NCBI GenBank assembly: GCA_965213855.1
Contig: CBDCAA010000011.1
Coordinates: forward strand, 682,001-746,000
Length of the DNA: 64,000 nt
Origin: JBBROS01 sp965213855
Lineage (GTDB): Bacteria > Pseudomonadota > Alphaproteobacteria > Acetobacterales > Acetobacteraceae
Direction of reading: 5' to 3'
Part shown: one piece after another, positions 33,601 through 42,473 of the stretch
How positions within the stretch are numbered: position 1 is the stretch's first letter
Layout: each line of letters starts with the position of its first letter
The notes under the pieces: model-generated
Told to the model about the DNA's origin: nothing
Database searches by the model: none
Seen by the model: only the letters and a program-made list of their open reading frames with translations
Program-made: the position numbers and the translations under genes

Positions 33601-34353
33601 CTACTGCTTGCGCTTGATCACAAAGGGGCCGACCGCCTGGCACGTCGGCATCATCTCGATGCGGGTGATGTTGACATGCGCGGGCAGGTTGACGACCCAC
33701 GAGACGGACTCGGCAATGTCCTGCGGATTGAGCGGCGTGGTCCCGGCGTAGACGGCCGCCGCCTTTTCGGGGTCGCCGAGCCGGATGTTGCTGAACTCGC
33801 TCCCGCCGACCAGGCCCGGTTCCAGGTCCGTGATCCGGACGCCGGTGCCGACCAGGTCGCACTTCAGGTTGAGGCTGAACTGGGTGACGAAAGCCTTGCT
33901 GGCGCCATAGACGTTGCCGCCGGGGTAGGGGTAGAGAGCTGCCGTGCTGCTGAGGTTGACGATGTGGCCGCGGTCCCGCTCGACCATCCCCGGCAACAGG
34001 GCGTGGGTGACGTTCACCAGACCCGAGACGTTGGTCGCGATCATCGTCTCCCAGTCCTCGGCCTTGCTGACTTGCGCCGCCGCAACGCCGAGGGCAAGTC
34101 CGGCGTTGTTGACCAGCACGTCCACCGCGCGCCACGCCTCCGGCAGGCTCCCCGGGAGCGCCGCGACGGCCTTCTTGTCGGTCACGTCCAACGCCACGGC
34201 CAGCACCTTGTCGCCAAACTCCGCGGCCAGCTTGTCCAACCGGTCCTTGCGGCGCGCCGTCGCGATCACGCGATGTCCGTCGGCGACCATCCGCCGCGTG
34301 ATCGCCTCGCCGAAGCCTGCGCTCGCGCCCGTCACCAATACCGTCAGGGTCAT
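33601..34353 (-). CDS. SDR oxidoreductase, YdfG-like
   Basis: A 250-residue classical SDR, closest in pattern to YdfG (NADP-dependent 3-hydroxy acid/L-allo-threonine dehydrogenase). Seen: TGASAGFGEAI (about 8-18) with R/K residues after it favouring NADP, LVNNAGLALG, the catalytic Ser in NLSSTAAL and YGASKAFV (YxxxK), then LEPGLVGGSEFSN. A ribosome site GGGAGGA precedes the ATG at 34353. It is separated by 54 bp from the EEP gene upstream on the same strand. Confidence 0.9.
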   Translation of the reverse strand: MTLTVLVTGASAGFGEAITRRMVADGHRVIATARRKDRLDKLAAEFGDKVLAVALDVTDKKAVAALPGSLPEAWRAVDVLVNNAGLALGVAAAQVSKAEDWETMIATNVSGLVNVTHALLPGMVERDRGHIVNLSSTAALYPYPGGNVYGASKAFVTQFSLNLKCDLVGTGVRITDLEPGLVGGSEFSNIRLGDPEKAAAVYAGTTPLNPQDIAESVSWVVNLPAHVNITRIEMMPTCQAVGPFVIKRKQ

Positions 34354-34407
34354 ACGCGTGTCCTCCCGAATGTGGCATGACCCTACCATGGCGGCCGGAC
34401 CGCGTCG

Positions 34408-35259
34408 TCACCCTGGCAGGCGGAACCGCACCGAGACTGGACAGTGGTCGGATAGGTGCTCCTTCGCCGCCTCGTCCGTTTGCCGATAGACCAGCACCTG
34501 CATCGTGTCGCGCTGCATCCAGGATCGGGCGGCGCCGCCGGCGAGGATATGATCGATGAACGTATTGCCGCCCCAGCACGGCGTCGACCGCCCCTCGGTC
34601 GCCCGCGCCAATGGCGAGATGCGGTCGAGCGCTGCCAAAAGCTCGTCGTCGCCGTCCATCACGCGATTGAAGTCGCCGACCAGCGCGAACGGCACGCCCT
34701 CGGCCCGGCGCTGCGCGATCCAGCCTTGCAACGGCGCGACCTGGCGGCTCAGCGTCTCGCACGGCCGCCGCCGGCTGGTCAGCCGGGCCTCGTGGCAGCC
34801 GCTCTTGAGATGCACCGCCAGCAGGCGCAGCCGACCGCCGGGCAACACGATCGTGATGTCGGCGCCGGAGCGCAGGCGGAAATGCGCATCCGGATAGACG
34901 TCGAGCCCGACCAAGTCCGGATTGCGCTCGACATCAAGGCCCCGGCGGACCGCAAAGCCGGTGCGCTGGACCACGTCGTCATGGGTGAGGAACAGCGCAT
35001 AGCGGTCGGGCGGGAAGATGTCGCGCGCCGCCTCCGGCCCATCGACTTCCTGCAAGGCGATGACGTCGGCATCGAGCGCGTCGGCGTAGCGGCGCAGGAC
35101 GGCCCGGTCCGCCGCGCTCTTTGGGACGACCCCGTCCGGCAGGATGGGGTCGCCGGCGTGGCGCAGGGTGAGCCACTCCAGGTTCCAGGTGGCGACCTTG
35201 AGGTCGGCGGCCGCGGCCGGGCCGCCGAGGAGCAACAGGCAAAGCAGCAATCTGATCAT
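34408..35259 (-). CDS. Secreted endonuclease/exonuclease/phosphatase-family hydrolase
   Basis: A 283-residue EEP-fold protein with a signal peptide (MIRLLLCLLLLGGPAAAADLK). The catalytic set looks complete: ATWNLEWL (Asn), ALQEVDG (Glu), AVHLKSGC (His), GDFNR (Asp/Asn), TFIDHIL and LSDHCPVSV (Asp/His). Such proteins cut nucleic acids, phospholipids or phosphoinositides; this one acts in the periplasm or outside. Its ATG overlaps the stop of the DUF2075 gene (ATGA), so the two are translationally coupled even though the products probably sit in different compartments. Confidence 0.9.
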   Translation of the reverse strand: MIRLLLCLLLLGGPAAAADLKVATWNLEWLTLRHAGDPILPDGVVPKSAADRAVLRRYADALDADVIALQEVDGPEAARDIFPPDRYALFLTHDDVVQRTGFAVRRGLDVERNPDLVGLDVYPDAHFRLRSGADITIVLPGGRLRLLAVHLKSGCHEARLTSRRRPCETLSRQVAPLQGWIAQRRAEGVPFALVGDFNRVMDGDDELLAALDRISPLARATEGRSTPCWGGNTFIDHILAGGAARSWMQRDTMQVLVYRQTDEAAKEHLSDHCPVSVRFRLPG

Positions 35260-37055
35260 AGCATCGCTGGCTCCGGCAGGGCGGCGGGGCAGGGCGGCAT
35301 GGTTTCCAGATCGAGCATACCGCAGCGACTCAGCCAATCGGCGACACCGTCGTAGCGGGCCGGATCGCGGGTCGGGTCGCGGGAATCGCCGCGCGGCACC
35401 CACACGATCGTTGACCGCCGCGCGCGGGTGAGCAGCACGCGGTAGGCGTTGATCCGGTTGGAGCGTGCTTCGGCCGCGGCCGGCACGGTCCAGGCGGTCG
35501 CGCGGAACCCGCGTGCCTGCCAGGCGAGCCCATCCGGAGCGCGTACCAGGTCGCTGTCCCAACACAGGCCGACATGGTCGAGCTCGAGCCCTTGCACGCC
35601 GAACTCGGTGCCCGCGACCTCGAGCGCGTCGGCGCTGCGGATATCGGGCCAGGTGTCCAGGAACCAGCGTGCGACCGCATCCTCGTCCTGGTGCCAGAGC
35701 AGACCGCCCAGCCCCTCGGCGCGCAAGCGGCGCCCTCCGCTGCTGGCGACCAGGCCGACCCGCGCCGGCCGCTCCGCACCAAGTTCCCGGCGCAGCGCCG
35801 CGCGCAAGACGGCCAGCGACCGTGTCAGCCGAAATGGCAGCGCGTCCCCCGCGAGCTTCCGGGCCGCCGCCGCATCATTCCCAAGCACGGCGTCCACCCA
35901 GGCAACCGCGCGGGGTGCACGCCAGGCCCGAACCGGGGCGCCGAGATGCAGCGAAGGGTCGAGCGACAGGCGGGGCAGGGACGGCAGGCGCTGCCGCGGG
36001 TCGGCCGCCTCGAGCGCGGCGGGGGGTGCGGTCGCGCGCCAGCCCGGGCGTGCCGCCAGCGCGGCACCCCATGCCGCCAGTCCGCCCTCGCCGGCATGGA
36101 TCTCCTGCCCGCCGCCGAGCAGGCAGACGACCGCGCACCAGCCGTCGTGCCGGGCCATCGCATCGAGGATGAGGGCGGGTTCGGAGTCCGCCAGGATGTG
36201 CGGGCGGTTGCGCGTCTTTCGCTCGGCATAGGCAGCCGTCCAGCACCGCTGCGCCTCGTCGATCACCAGCACGCGCTCGGGCGGCGGCGTGGTGCGGCCC
36301 AGGTGGTCGTCGCGGAACCGGTGCAGCGGCTGGATCACGGCCGCGATCCGCTGCCGGGCGGCCCGCAGCGCCAGGCCGCGGCGGCCCGCATCCCGCGCGA
36401 GCGCGGCTTGCAGCACGTGCACCAGGGCCGGGTTTCCGGTCAGGAACACGGACGGACTGTCCCCTGCGAAGGCGAGGTCCAGCCCGCAAAGCGTTTTTCC
36501 GGCGCCAGGCGCCCCGGTGACGAACACGGCGACCTTGTGCCCGGCGGCCGCAGCCGCGTCCAGCACGGCCCGAACCGCCGCACGCGTGCGCGCCAGGTCC
36601 CCCCGTCCGCCCGTCGTGGCGAGCAGTGCGCCCACGTCGTGCCCGGCATACAGCGCGCATGCGGCCGCGACCAACCCCGGCACCGGACGGTAGGGCGCCG
36701 TATCCCATCGCGCCGGGTCGAACCCCGGCGCCATCGGAAAGGCCGCGACCTGCGCCAGCAGCCCCGGCAGTTGCAGCCGCGTGCAGGCCGTCGGCCGTGC
36801 CGCACCCGCGAACGGCAGCGGCCGTTGCGCCACCACGCGCTCACCCTGCACCATCACCACCGGCAATACCGGAACGCCTCGGCACCCCTCGTGGAAGTCC
36901 GCCAGATCGACGGCCGCCGCCTCGGTCGCGGCCCGCTCCGTGCCGAACACGAGCACCGCCCGGTCGGTGAGCAGGATCGAGTCGATGCGTCGCCCCGTAC
37001 GAGGAAGCTGAAAGCCGGTCAGGTGCCGGCCGTGGCTGGACAAATCGACGATCAC
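35256..37055 (-). CDS. DUF2075 helicase-like P-loop protein
   Basis: A 599-residue DUF2075/Schlafen-type SF1 helicase-like protein. Walker A GAPGAGKT (181-188), Walker B VLVIDEAQR (262-270), a TEFGVQGLELD block (motif V-like) and the YRVLLTRAR box (motif VI-like). The first about 70 residues keep GRRIDSILLTDRAVLV and VDLADFHEG, which in relatives I recall frame a PD-(D/E)xK-type E-x-K; here that segment reads FGTERAA and is shortened, so the nuclease part looks eroded. Cytosolic ATPase on DNA or RNA; function unknown. Coupled to the secreted EEP hydrolase by a 4-bp overlap. Confidence 0.85.
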   Translation of the reverse strand: MIVDLSSHGRHLTGFQLPRTGRRIDSILLTDRAVLVFGTERAATEAAAVDLADFHEGCRGVPVLPVVMVQGERVVAQRPLPFAGAARPTACTRLQLPGLLAQVAAFPMAPGFDPARWDTAPYRPVPGLVAAACALYAGHDVGALLATTGGRGDLARTRAAVRAVLDAAAAAGHKVAVFVTGAPGAGKTLCGLDLAFAGDSPSVFLTGNPALVHVLQAALARDAGRRGLALRAARQRIAAVIQPLHRFRDDHLGRTTPPPERVLVIDEAQRCWTAAYAERKTRNRPHILADSEPALILDAMARHDGWCAVVCLLGGGQEIHAGEGGLAAWGAALAARPGWRATAPPAALEAADPRQRLPSLPRLSLDPSLHLGAPVRAWRAPRAVAWVDAVLGNDAAAARKLAGDALPFRLTRSLAVLRAALRRELGAERPARVGLVASSGGRRLRAEGLGGLLWHQDEDAVARWFLDTWPDIRSADALEVAGTEFGVQGLELDHVGLCWDSDLVRAPDGLAWQARGFRATAWTVPAAAEARSNRINAYRVLLTRARRSTIVWVPRGDSRDPTRDPARYDGVADWLSRCGMLDLETMPPCPAALPEPAML

Positions 37056-37176
37056 GCGAACAGTCTAGGACCAAGAGGTTAACGCGCCGCTAAAATCCCG
37101 CGTGTCGAAGGCCCAAAGTCCTCAGATCCAGCGCGTCCAGGCAGCGTCCTGGCCGTCCCCGGCCTATCCTCCCGCC

Positions 37177-38085
37177 ATGCCCCGATTCCACCAACGCCCC
37201 TACCCCAGCGCCAACACCATAGAGCTCGATGGCGGCGTCGTCATCGATCCCGGCGCGTTTGCCTTGGCCGTCCTGGCCCGCCCGTCGCTGATCGTGAACA
37301 CGCACTGGCATTCCGACCACGCCGGGGCCAACGCCGCACTGCAGGGGCAGGGCGCGTCGGTTGCCGCCGCGCTTGCGGAAGCCATCCCGATCAACGCGGG
37401 CGACCCCGATGCGGGCCGCGGCCGCTACCTGCGTCAGCGGATCGAGCCCTATCGGGTCGACACCGCCCTGGTGCCGGGCGAGACCGTCGCCGCCGGCGCC
37501 ACACGCTGGAGCATCTTCCCGCTGCCGGGCCACAGCCCCGCCCAGATCGGCCTGTGGGACCCGGTCGCGCGCGTGCTCATCTGTGCCGACGCGCTCTCCG
37601 CGACCGATGTCGGCTGGCTCGACCTTGACGCGGACCGGGACGCGCTCGACCAGGCCGATGCGACCATCGAGCGCATCGCGTCGTTGCAGCCGCATCTTGC
37701 GCTGCCGGGCCATGGTCCCGCGATCACCGACGTGCCAGCGGCCCTCGCCACGGCCCGCAAGCGGTTAGCGAGCTGGCGGGCAGACCCGGAGCGCATCGCC
37801 TGGCATGCCTGCAAGCGCATCTTCACCCACGCGCTGATGCTCGAGAACGGACTGCCGCGGGAGACGATCCCCGGCTACTTGCTGTCCTCACCCTGGTTCC
37901 CGGACCATGCAAGCCGGGCCTTCGGGATCGCGCCCCAGGCGCTGGTGCCGCTTCTGGTCGCCGAGATGACACGGTCCGGCGCCGCACGATGGAAGGACGA
38001 TCGGCTGGAGCCTGCGGGGCCCTACACAAGCCTTTCGGATGCCGGGCAGGTCGTCAGCGCTCGTCCGCCTCGCCCGCCCGCTTGA
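37177..38085 (+). CDS. MBL-fold metallohydrolase
   Basis: A 302-residue metallo-beta-lactamase-fold hydrolase. The metal motif THWHSDHAGAN (HxHxDH, about residues 45-55) is followed by PGHSPAQIGLW, CADALSATDVGW and LPGHGPAITD. It resembles glyoxalase-II-like or beta-lactamase-like hydrolases with a C-terminal winged-helix-like tail (HACKRIFTHALMLENG). No signal peptide; substrate unknown. The ATG at 37177 starts at the family N-terminus; an in-frame start 75 bp upstream is less likely. The 3' end overlaps the convergent acetyltransferase gene by 32 bp. Confidence 0.88.
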   Translation: MPRFHQRPYPSANTIELDGGVVIDPGAFALAVLARPSLIVNTHWHSDHAGANAALQGQGASVAAALAEAIPINAGDPDAGRGRYLRQRIEPYRVDTALVPGETVAAGATRWSIFPLPGHSPAQIGLWDPVARVLICADALSATDVGWLDLDADRDALDQADATIERIASLQPHLALPGHGPAITDVPAALATARKRLASWRADPERIAWHACKRIFTHALMLENGLPRETIPGYLLSSPWFPDHASRAFGIAPQALVPLLVAEMTRSGAARWKDDRLEPAGPYTSLSDAGQVVSARPPRPPA

Positions 38086-39214
38086 ATGGCGACAGCGTCG
38101 CCAGCTCCGCCATCTCCTCCAGCACCGCCGGGCGCTCCCGGTCCAAATAGTCGCCAATGGCCCGGCGCAGCCCTGGATGCTCGATCCAGTGCGCGGAATA
38201 CGTCGGCTTCGGCAGATAGCCGCGCTGGATCTTGTGCTCGCCCTGCGCGCCCGCCTCGACCCGCGCCAGGCCATGCTCGATCGCGAAATCGATCGCCCGG
38301 TAGTAGCACAGCTCGAAATGCAGGAACGGCCAGTCGCCGGTGCAGCCCCAGTTCCGGCCGAACAGCGCGCCGTCACCCACCAGGTTCAATGCCCCGGCGA
38401 CCGGGCGCCCGTCATGCTCCGCCATCATCAGGACCACGCTGTCGCCAAGCCGCTCCGAAAGCAGCGGAAAGAATTGCTTGGTGAGATAGGCGCTGCCCCA
38501 TTTCCGGTCGACCGTCGACGTGTAGAACTTGTAGAACGCCGCCCAGTGGCGCGGCTTAATGTCGGCGCCCCGCAAGGTCAGGAAGGTCAGCCCGGCGCCG
38601 TTCGCATCCCGCCGCTCGCGCTTGAGCGCCTTGCGCTTGCGCGAGCTGAGCGCCGCCAGGAAATCGTCGAAGCTGGAGTAACCGGCATTTTCCCAATGGA
38701 ACTGCTTGCCCAGCCGCGGCAGCCAGCCCGCGCCGACCAGCGCTGCCTGCTCCGCCTCCGTGCAGAACGTCGCATGCACCGATGAGAGGTCCAGCTCGCG
38801 GCAGGCCTGGGCGAGCGCCATGCCGAGCGCCTCGGGCGGCGTTCCGGGCCGGGTCAGCAGCCGCGGGCCGGGCACCGGACTGAACGGCACAGCGACCTGC
38901 AGCTTGGGGTAGTAGGACCCTCCGGCCCGTTCGAACGAATGCGCCCACCCGTGGTCGAACACGTATTCGCCGTAGCTGTGCGACTTTGCGTACATCGGCG
39001 CGATGCCGACGATGCGCTCACCCTCGCGCAAGGCCGCATGCTGCGGCAGCCAGCCGGTGCGGTTGCTGGCCGAGCCGCTCTCCTCCAGCGCCGACAGGAA
39101 GGCGTGGCTGACGAACGGGTTCGCGCTGCCGGCGCAGGCATCCCACTCGTCAGCGGGGATGTCCGCGATATGCGGATGCAACGTCAGGCTCAGGCTGGGC
39201 AGGCCATCAGGCAT
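38054..39214 (-). CDS. FemAB-like GNAT-family acyltransferase
   Basis: A 386-residue protein of the family once called 'peptidogalycan biosynthesis/recognition' (FemAB/GNAT fold). Seen: NPFVSHAFLSALEESGS near the N-terminus, VFDHGWAHSFERAGG..YYPKLQVAVPF, SSRKRKALKRERRDA in the middle, and the C-terminal FHFEL-type block (PFLHFELCYYRAIDFAI) ending in QGEHKIQRGYLP. Members are presumed aminoacyl- or acyltransferases; substrate unknown. The start MPDGLPSL at 39214 is chosen over an upstream extension. Confidence 0.88.
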   Translation of the reverse strand: MPDGLPSLSLTLHPHIADIPADEWDACAGSANPFVSHAFLSALEESGSASNRTGWLPQHAALREGERIVGIAPMYAKSHSYGEYVFDHGWAHSFERAGGSYYPKLQVAVPFSPVPGPRLLTRPGTPPEALGMALAQACRELDLSSVHATFCTEAEQAALVGAGWLPRLGKQFHWENAGYSSFDDFLAALSSRKRKALKRERRDANGAGLTFLTLRGADIKPRHWAAFYKFYTSTVDRKWGSAYLTKQFFPLLSERLGDSVVLMMAEHDGRPVAGALNLVGDGALFGRNWGCTGDWPFLHFELCYYRAIDFAIEHGLARVEAGAQGEHKIQRGYLPKPTYSAHWIEHPGLRRAIGDYLDRERPAVLEEMAELATLSPFKRAGEADER

Positions 39215-39335
39215 ACCCGCTATATAGCGCGGCTCGGCCGATCGGGAACCGCCCGGTTCTGGCCGGCGCCGCCGAAAGCCCGGCCACCATGACATCGCTC
39301 GCACGGCGCCGGATGTGATGCGTGCGCTCGGGGCG

Positions 39336-39803
39336 TCAATCGACCTCGAACAACCCCTCCACCTCGACGGCCGCGTTGCCGGGCAGCGACGGTACGCCGA
39401 TCGTGCTGCGGGCGTGCCGGCCGGCCTCGCCGAAGATCGCCACGGCCAGGTCCGATGCCCCGTTCATCACCAGCGCGTGCTGGGTGAAGGTTGGCGGGGC
39501 GGCAACGAAGCCGCCCAGCCGAACCACGCGGCGCACCCGGTCGAGATCGCCGCCGCACGCGGCCCGCAGATGCGTCAGCACGTTCAGGAAGCAAAGCCGC
39601 GCGGCTGCTTGACCCTGCTCGATCGTCACGCCGTCGGACAGCGTGCCGGTGACCGCGATCGCCCCGTCCTGCGCCGGCACCTGGCCCGAGACCACGACGA
39701 GGGCACCCGAACGGACGGCGGGCACATAGTTGGCCATCGGCGGCATCGCGCTGGGCAGGGTGATGCCCAGCTCGGCCAGGCGCGCGTCGATCCGTCCAGT
39801 CAT
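39336..39803 (-). CDS. RidA-family protein
   Basis: A 155-residue RidA/YjgF-family protein of the longer subgroup often called YabJ-like or RidA-type. The usual deaminase removes reactive enamine/imine intermediates. Seen: YVPAVRSGALVVVSGQVP, QAAARLCFLNVLTHL and the C-terminal VGVPSLPGN-like block TIGVPSLPGNAAVEVE. The Arg that binds the carboxylate in archetypal RidA is not evident at the usual site (the block reads SLPGNAAVEVE), as in several RidA subfamilies. A GAGGAG ribosome site precedes the ATG. It follows the RNR-like gene by 13 bp, hence one transcript. Confidence 0.88.
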   Translation of the reverse strand: MTGRIDARLAELGITLPSAMPPMANYVPAVRSGALVVVSGQVPAQDGAIAVTGTLSDGVTIEQGQAAARLCFLNVLTHLRAACGGDLDRVRRVVRLGGFVAAPPTFTQHALVMNGASDLAVAIFGEAGRHARSTIGVPSLPGNAAVEVEGLFEVD

Positions 39804-39816
39804 GGTCGCATTCTCC

Positions 39817-41277
39817 TCAAGACACCAGCCGCAGCCCGGCGCGCCGGGCCCGTTGCTGCTGCGGCAGATCGAGCGGCAGCAACGGCAGCGTGTCCGCCTC
39901 CGCCGGCGCCGCGACCCCCTCGGGGACGGCGCAATGGCCAAGATAGTTCATCGCCAGGTTGCGGAACACGTAGTCGAGCGGGCTGGTCGCATGCGCGACG
40001 TCCGGATCGCCCTCGACGCGGCCGGCCGGGCCGAACCGGCCGAGCGTAAAGGTGCCCACATACTCCTCCAGCGGCACGCCATGCTGCAGCCCGAGGCTGA
40101 CCGCGGCGGCGACGCTGTCGAGCAGCCCGCGCAGCGTGCCGCCCTCCCGCGGGAGGGTGACGTGGATCTCGCCCAGGCTGCCATCGGCATATTCGCCGGT
40201 CCGGATGTAGATGCGATGGCCGCCGATCGAGGCCTTCTGCGTGTAGCCGCGGCGGCGGGCCGGCAGCTCGCGGCGCAGCGGCGGCTGGGCGGGCCGGGTG
40301 CCGGGCACCGGGCGGGGCGGCATCGCGTGCATCATCGGCGCCACCGCGTCGTGCATGGCCTGGTGCGCTGCCAGCCCCGGCGGCTCCAGCAGCACGTCCC
40401 CTTGCAGGACGCGGGCCAGCGCCGTCTCGGGCGCCATGCCGCGGGCCGCCAGGCGCGCGCGCGCGGCGCGGGTCAGTCCGCCATCGACGCCGACAGCGGA
40501 GAAGGCAGGCGCGATCCCGCCCGTCTCAGCCCCTAGCAGCGCGTCCGCCGGGCCGGGCGCCATGATGGCCGTGCTCGGCAGCCCTGCCGCGCCGCGCAGG
40601 GCCATGCGCCGTGCGTCGGCCGCGGCCTCGGCCAAGGCCGGCAGCGCGCAGCGGGCCGGCGGCGCCGGCCAGCTCGGCAGGCAGGACAGCAAATCCGGCT
40701 GTTCGCCGGCGAGCGCGAGGTCCGCCGTCGCCCGCAGCAGGCCCGCAAGGCAGGCGGCGACGTCGCGCGCGGCTGGGCTGTCGTAGTCGAGCCCGGTCGC
40801 GGCCAGCAAGCCATCGAGGTCCGTCAGGCCGATCGCATATCGCCCCGCCCCAGGGTCGCCGAGGTATAGCGCCGTGGCAGCCGTCCGGATCGCATCGACG
40901 AAGGCCGGCACGTCGAAGCCGGTGCCGCCGTCGAGGAACGCCGGCAGATTCAGCACGAAGCCCGGGATCGACCCGGCGCCCCCGGTCCAGACTGGCACCG
41001 TGGGCGCGGCGCGCCGGTGCAGCAGCAACGCGTGCAGCCGATCGGCAAGGACGCCGTCACCCAATTCTCGCGCCCGGGCGGCCACGGGGCGGATCCACGC
41101 ATCCGCGGCGCGGGGCAAGGTGGCGCGGCCCCCCCCGGGCGCCAGTGCTGCAAGGGCTGCCGCGGCCCGTTCGTCCCAGGCTGCCGGCAAGGTGAGCGGA
41201 CGGGGCGGCGAGTCCGGGTCCACGCCGGCCTGGGTCTCGCGCATGCGCACGCCGCGCCAGATCCGGGTCGTTGTCAT
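39817..41277 (-). CDS. Class II ribonucleotide-reductase-like protein, degenerate, with TSCPD domain
   Basis: A 486-residue protein whose C-terminal part (about 335-447) matches the tail of alphaproteobacterial NrdJ: RRRGYTQKASIGGH, RTGEYADGSLGEIHV, SLGLQHGVPLEEYVGTF and TSPLDYVFRNLAMNYLG. The middle (NLPAFLDGG...FDVPAFVDAI and GLDYDSPAARDV) echoes the reductase core, but the protein is far shorter than NrdJ (around 1,200 residues) and I find no NPCSE-type active-site motif. It is probably a pseudoenzyme or a protein with a new function. The ATG at 41277 is chosen; a start nine codons upstream is possible. Confidence 0.78.
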   Translation of the reverse strand: MTTTRIWRGVRMRETQAGVDPDSPPRPLTLPAAWDERAAAALAALAPGGGRATLPRAADAWIRPVAARARELGDGVLADRLHALLLHRRAAPTVPVWTGGAGSIPGFVLNLPAFLDGGTGFDVPAFVDAIRTAATALYLGDPGAGRYAIGLTDLDGLLAATGLDYDSPAARDVAACLAGLLRATADLALAGEQPDLLSCLPSWPAPPARCALPALAEAAADARRMALRGAAGLPSTAIMAPGPADALLGAETGGIAPAFSAVGVDGGLTRAARARLAARGMAPETALARVLQGDVLLEPPGLAAHQAMHDAVAPMMHAMPPRPVPGTRPAQPPLRRELPARRRGYTQKASIGGHRIYIRTGEYADGSLGEIHVTLPREGGTLRGLLDSVAAAVSLGLQHGVPLEEYVGTFTLGRFGPAGRVEGDPDVAHATSPLDYVFRNLAMNYLGHCAVPEGVAAPAEADTLPLLPLDLPQQQRARRAGLRLVS

Positions 41278-41387
41278 CGCATGATCGTATGCGGCGCCCG
41301 GCACCGGTGCAATGCGCTCCGAACCTGCCGCAGCGGCTCAGATTGCCGGGGATGGCGCATTGCGGCGCCCTTCCGTATATGCAGCCG

Positions 41388-41741
41388 ATGACCATCGGCA
41401 CGCGCCTGTTCACCTATTTTCGCGGCCGCCTGCTCGGCACCGACCCGGCGGGCAACCGCTACTACGAGGAAAAGCGGGCCCGCCCCGGCGCGCGCGGCCG
41501 CCGCTGGGTCATGTATGCTGGGGAGCCAGAGGCCAGCACGATCCCGGCCGAGTGGCACGCGTGGCTGCACTTCACGACCGATACGCCGATCCCCGAGACT
41601 GCCCGAAAGCCGTGGCAGCTGCCGCATCAGCCGAACCTGACCGGCACGGCGGGGAGCTACCGCCCGGCCGGCCACGATTATAGCGGCGGGCACCGGCCAC
41701 GCTCGACCGGCGACTACGAGTCCTGGACGCCGGGGAGCTAG
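41388..41741 (+). CDS. NADH:ubiquinone oxidoreductase accessory subunit NDUFA12
   Basis: A 117-residue homologue of the mitochondrial complex I subunit NDUFA12 (B17.2), found in alphaproteobacteria. Seen: GTRLFTYFRGRLLGTDPAGNRYYEEK, RRWVMYAGEPEASTIPAEWHAWLHFTTD and the C-terminal KPWQLPHQPNLTGT. It binds the peripheral arm of complex I on the cytoplasmic side. The ATG at 41388 gives the usual N-terminus; one three codons upstream is possible. It heads a run of tightly packed plus-strand genes (mlaD, DUF2155). Confidence 0.93.
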   Translation: MTIGTRLFTYFRGRLLGTDPAGNRYYEEKRARPGARGRRWVMYAGEPEASTIPAEWHAWLHFTTDTPIPETARKPWQLPHQPNLTGTAGSYRPAGHDYSGGHRPRSTGDYESWTPGS

Positions 41742-41745
41742 CGGG

Positions 41746-42264
41746 TTGCCCAAACGCAGCGTTGCCGAGGTCGCGACCGGGTTCGCGGTGCTCGCGGTCA
41801 CGGCCGGGTTCCTGATCTACGCACTGGGCAATACCGGCCGTTCGAGCGGCGCCGGGCTCGGGCTCTCGGCGCAATTCGACAATGTCGGCGCGCTGGCGGA
41901 CGGCGCCGACGTGCGGCTGAGCGGCGTGTCGGTCGGCCATGTGGACAGCACGACAATCGATCCCAAGACGTTCCAGGCTGTCGTCCATTTCACGATCCGG
42001 CCAGACATCGCGCTCCCGGCCGACAGCAGCGCCGTGATCTCCACCGGCGGCCTGCTCGGCAGCCCGTTCCTGACCGTGAGCCCGGGCGGGTCCGACCAGG
42101 TGCTGAAAAGCGGCGGGGTGGTGACGATCACCCAGAGTGCGACCAACCTCGAGGACCTGCTGGGCAAGTTCATCTTCAACGTCGGCAGCCTCGCCGACGC
42201 GACCCAAAAAAGCCTCAAGGAGCGCAGCGCGGGTTCGGACAGCAGCGGCGCACGCAGGCCATGA
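41746..42264 (+). CDS. mlaD: Outer-membrane lipid asymmetry protein MlaD
   Basis: A 172-residue MCE-domain protein anchored by one N-terminal helix (TGFAVLAVTAGFLIYALG). The MCE domain (about 36-115) has AQFDNVGALADGADVRLSGVSVGHV and STGGLLGSPFLTVSPGG. MlaD forms a periplasmic hexamer carrying phospholipid between membranes. It starts with a TTG, with GGGGAG about 10 bp upstream and 4 bp after the NDUFA12 stop. The Mla permease and ATPase genes are not adjacent. The stop overlaps the next gene (ATGA). Confidence 0.93.
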   Translation: MPKRSVAEVATGFAVLAVTAGFLIYALGNTGRSSGAGLGLSAQFDNVGALADGADVRLSGVSVGHVDSTTIDPKTFQAVVHFTIRPDIALPADSSAVISTGGLLGSPFLTVSPGGSDQVLKSGGVVTITQSATNLEDLLGKFIFNVGSLADATQKSLKERSAGSDSSGARRP

Positions 42265-42473
42265 GCGAGGCGCCTGAACGCTGGCCGCAGCCGGACGGCT
42301 CGTTCGTGTCGTGTCGCGAGAAGGTGAAGACGCTCGAGGAGAACCACGCCGAGGTGCGCCAGGTGCTGCAGGACGCGTTCGAGGACGCGGTGCTGATGGG
42401 TGTCGACGCGGCCGCGATGCGGCAGGTGCTGGCGGACCTGGTCGACCGTCTGCAGAGCCCGAAGCGCGCGTGA
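42261..42473 (+). CDS. Small conserved protein in the mlaD-DUF2155 run
   Basis: Seventy residues, predicted helical and acidic: DGSFVSCREKVKTLEENHAE followed by a VRQVLQDAFEDAVLMGVD segment, a possible short coiled coil. Function unknown; similar small proteins occur at this place in related bacteria, as far as I recall. It overlaps the mlaD stop by ATGA and its own stop overlaps the GTG start of the DUF2155 gene, so it is embedded in a coupled set. That arrangement is the main evidence that it is real. Confidence 0.82.
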   Translation: MSEAPERWPQPDGSFVSCREKVKTLEENHAEVRQVLQDAFEDAVLMGVDAAAMRQVLADLVDRLQSPKRA

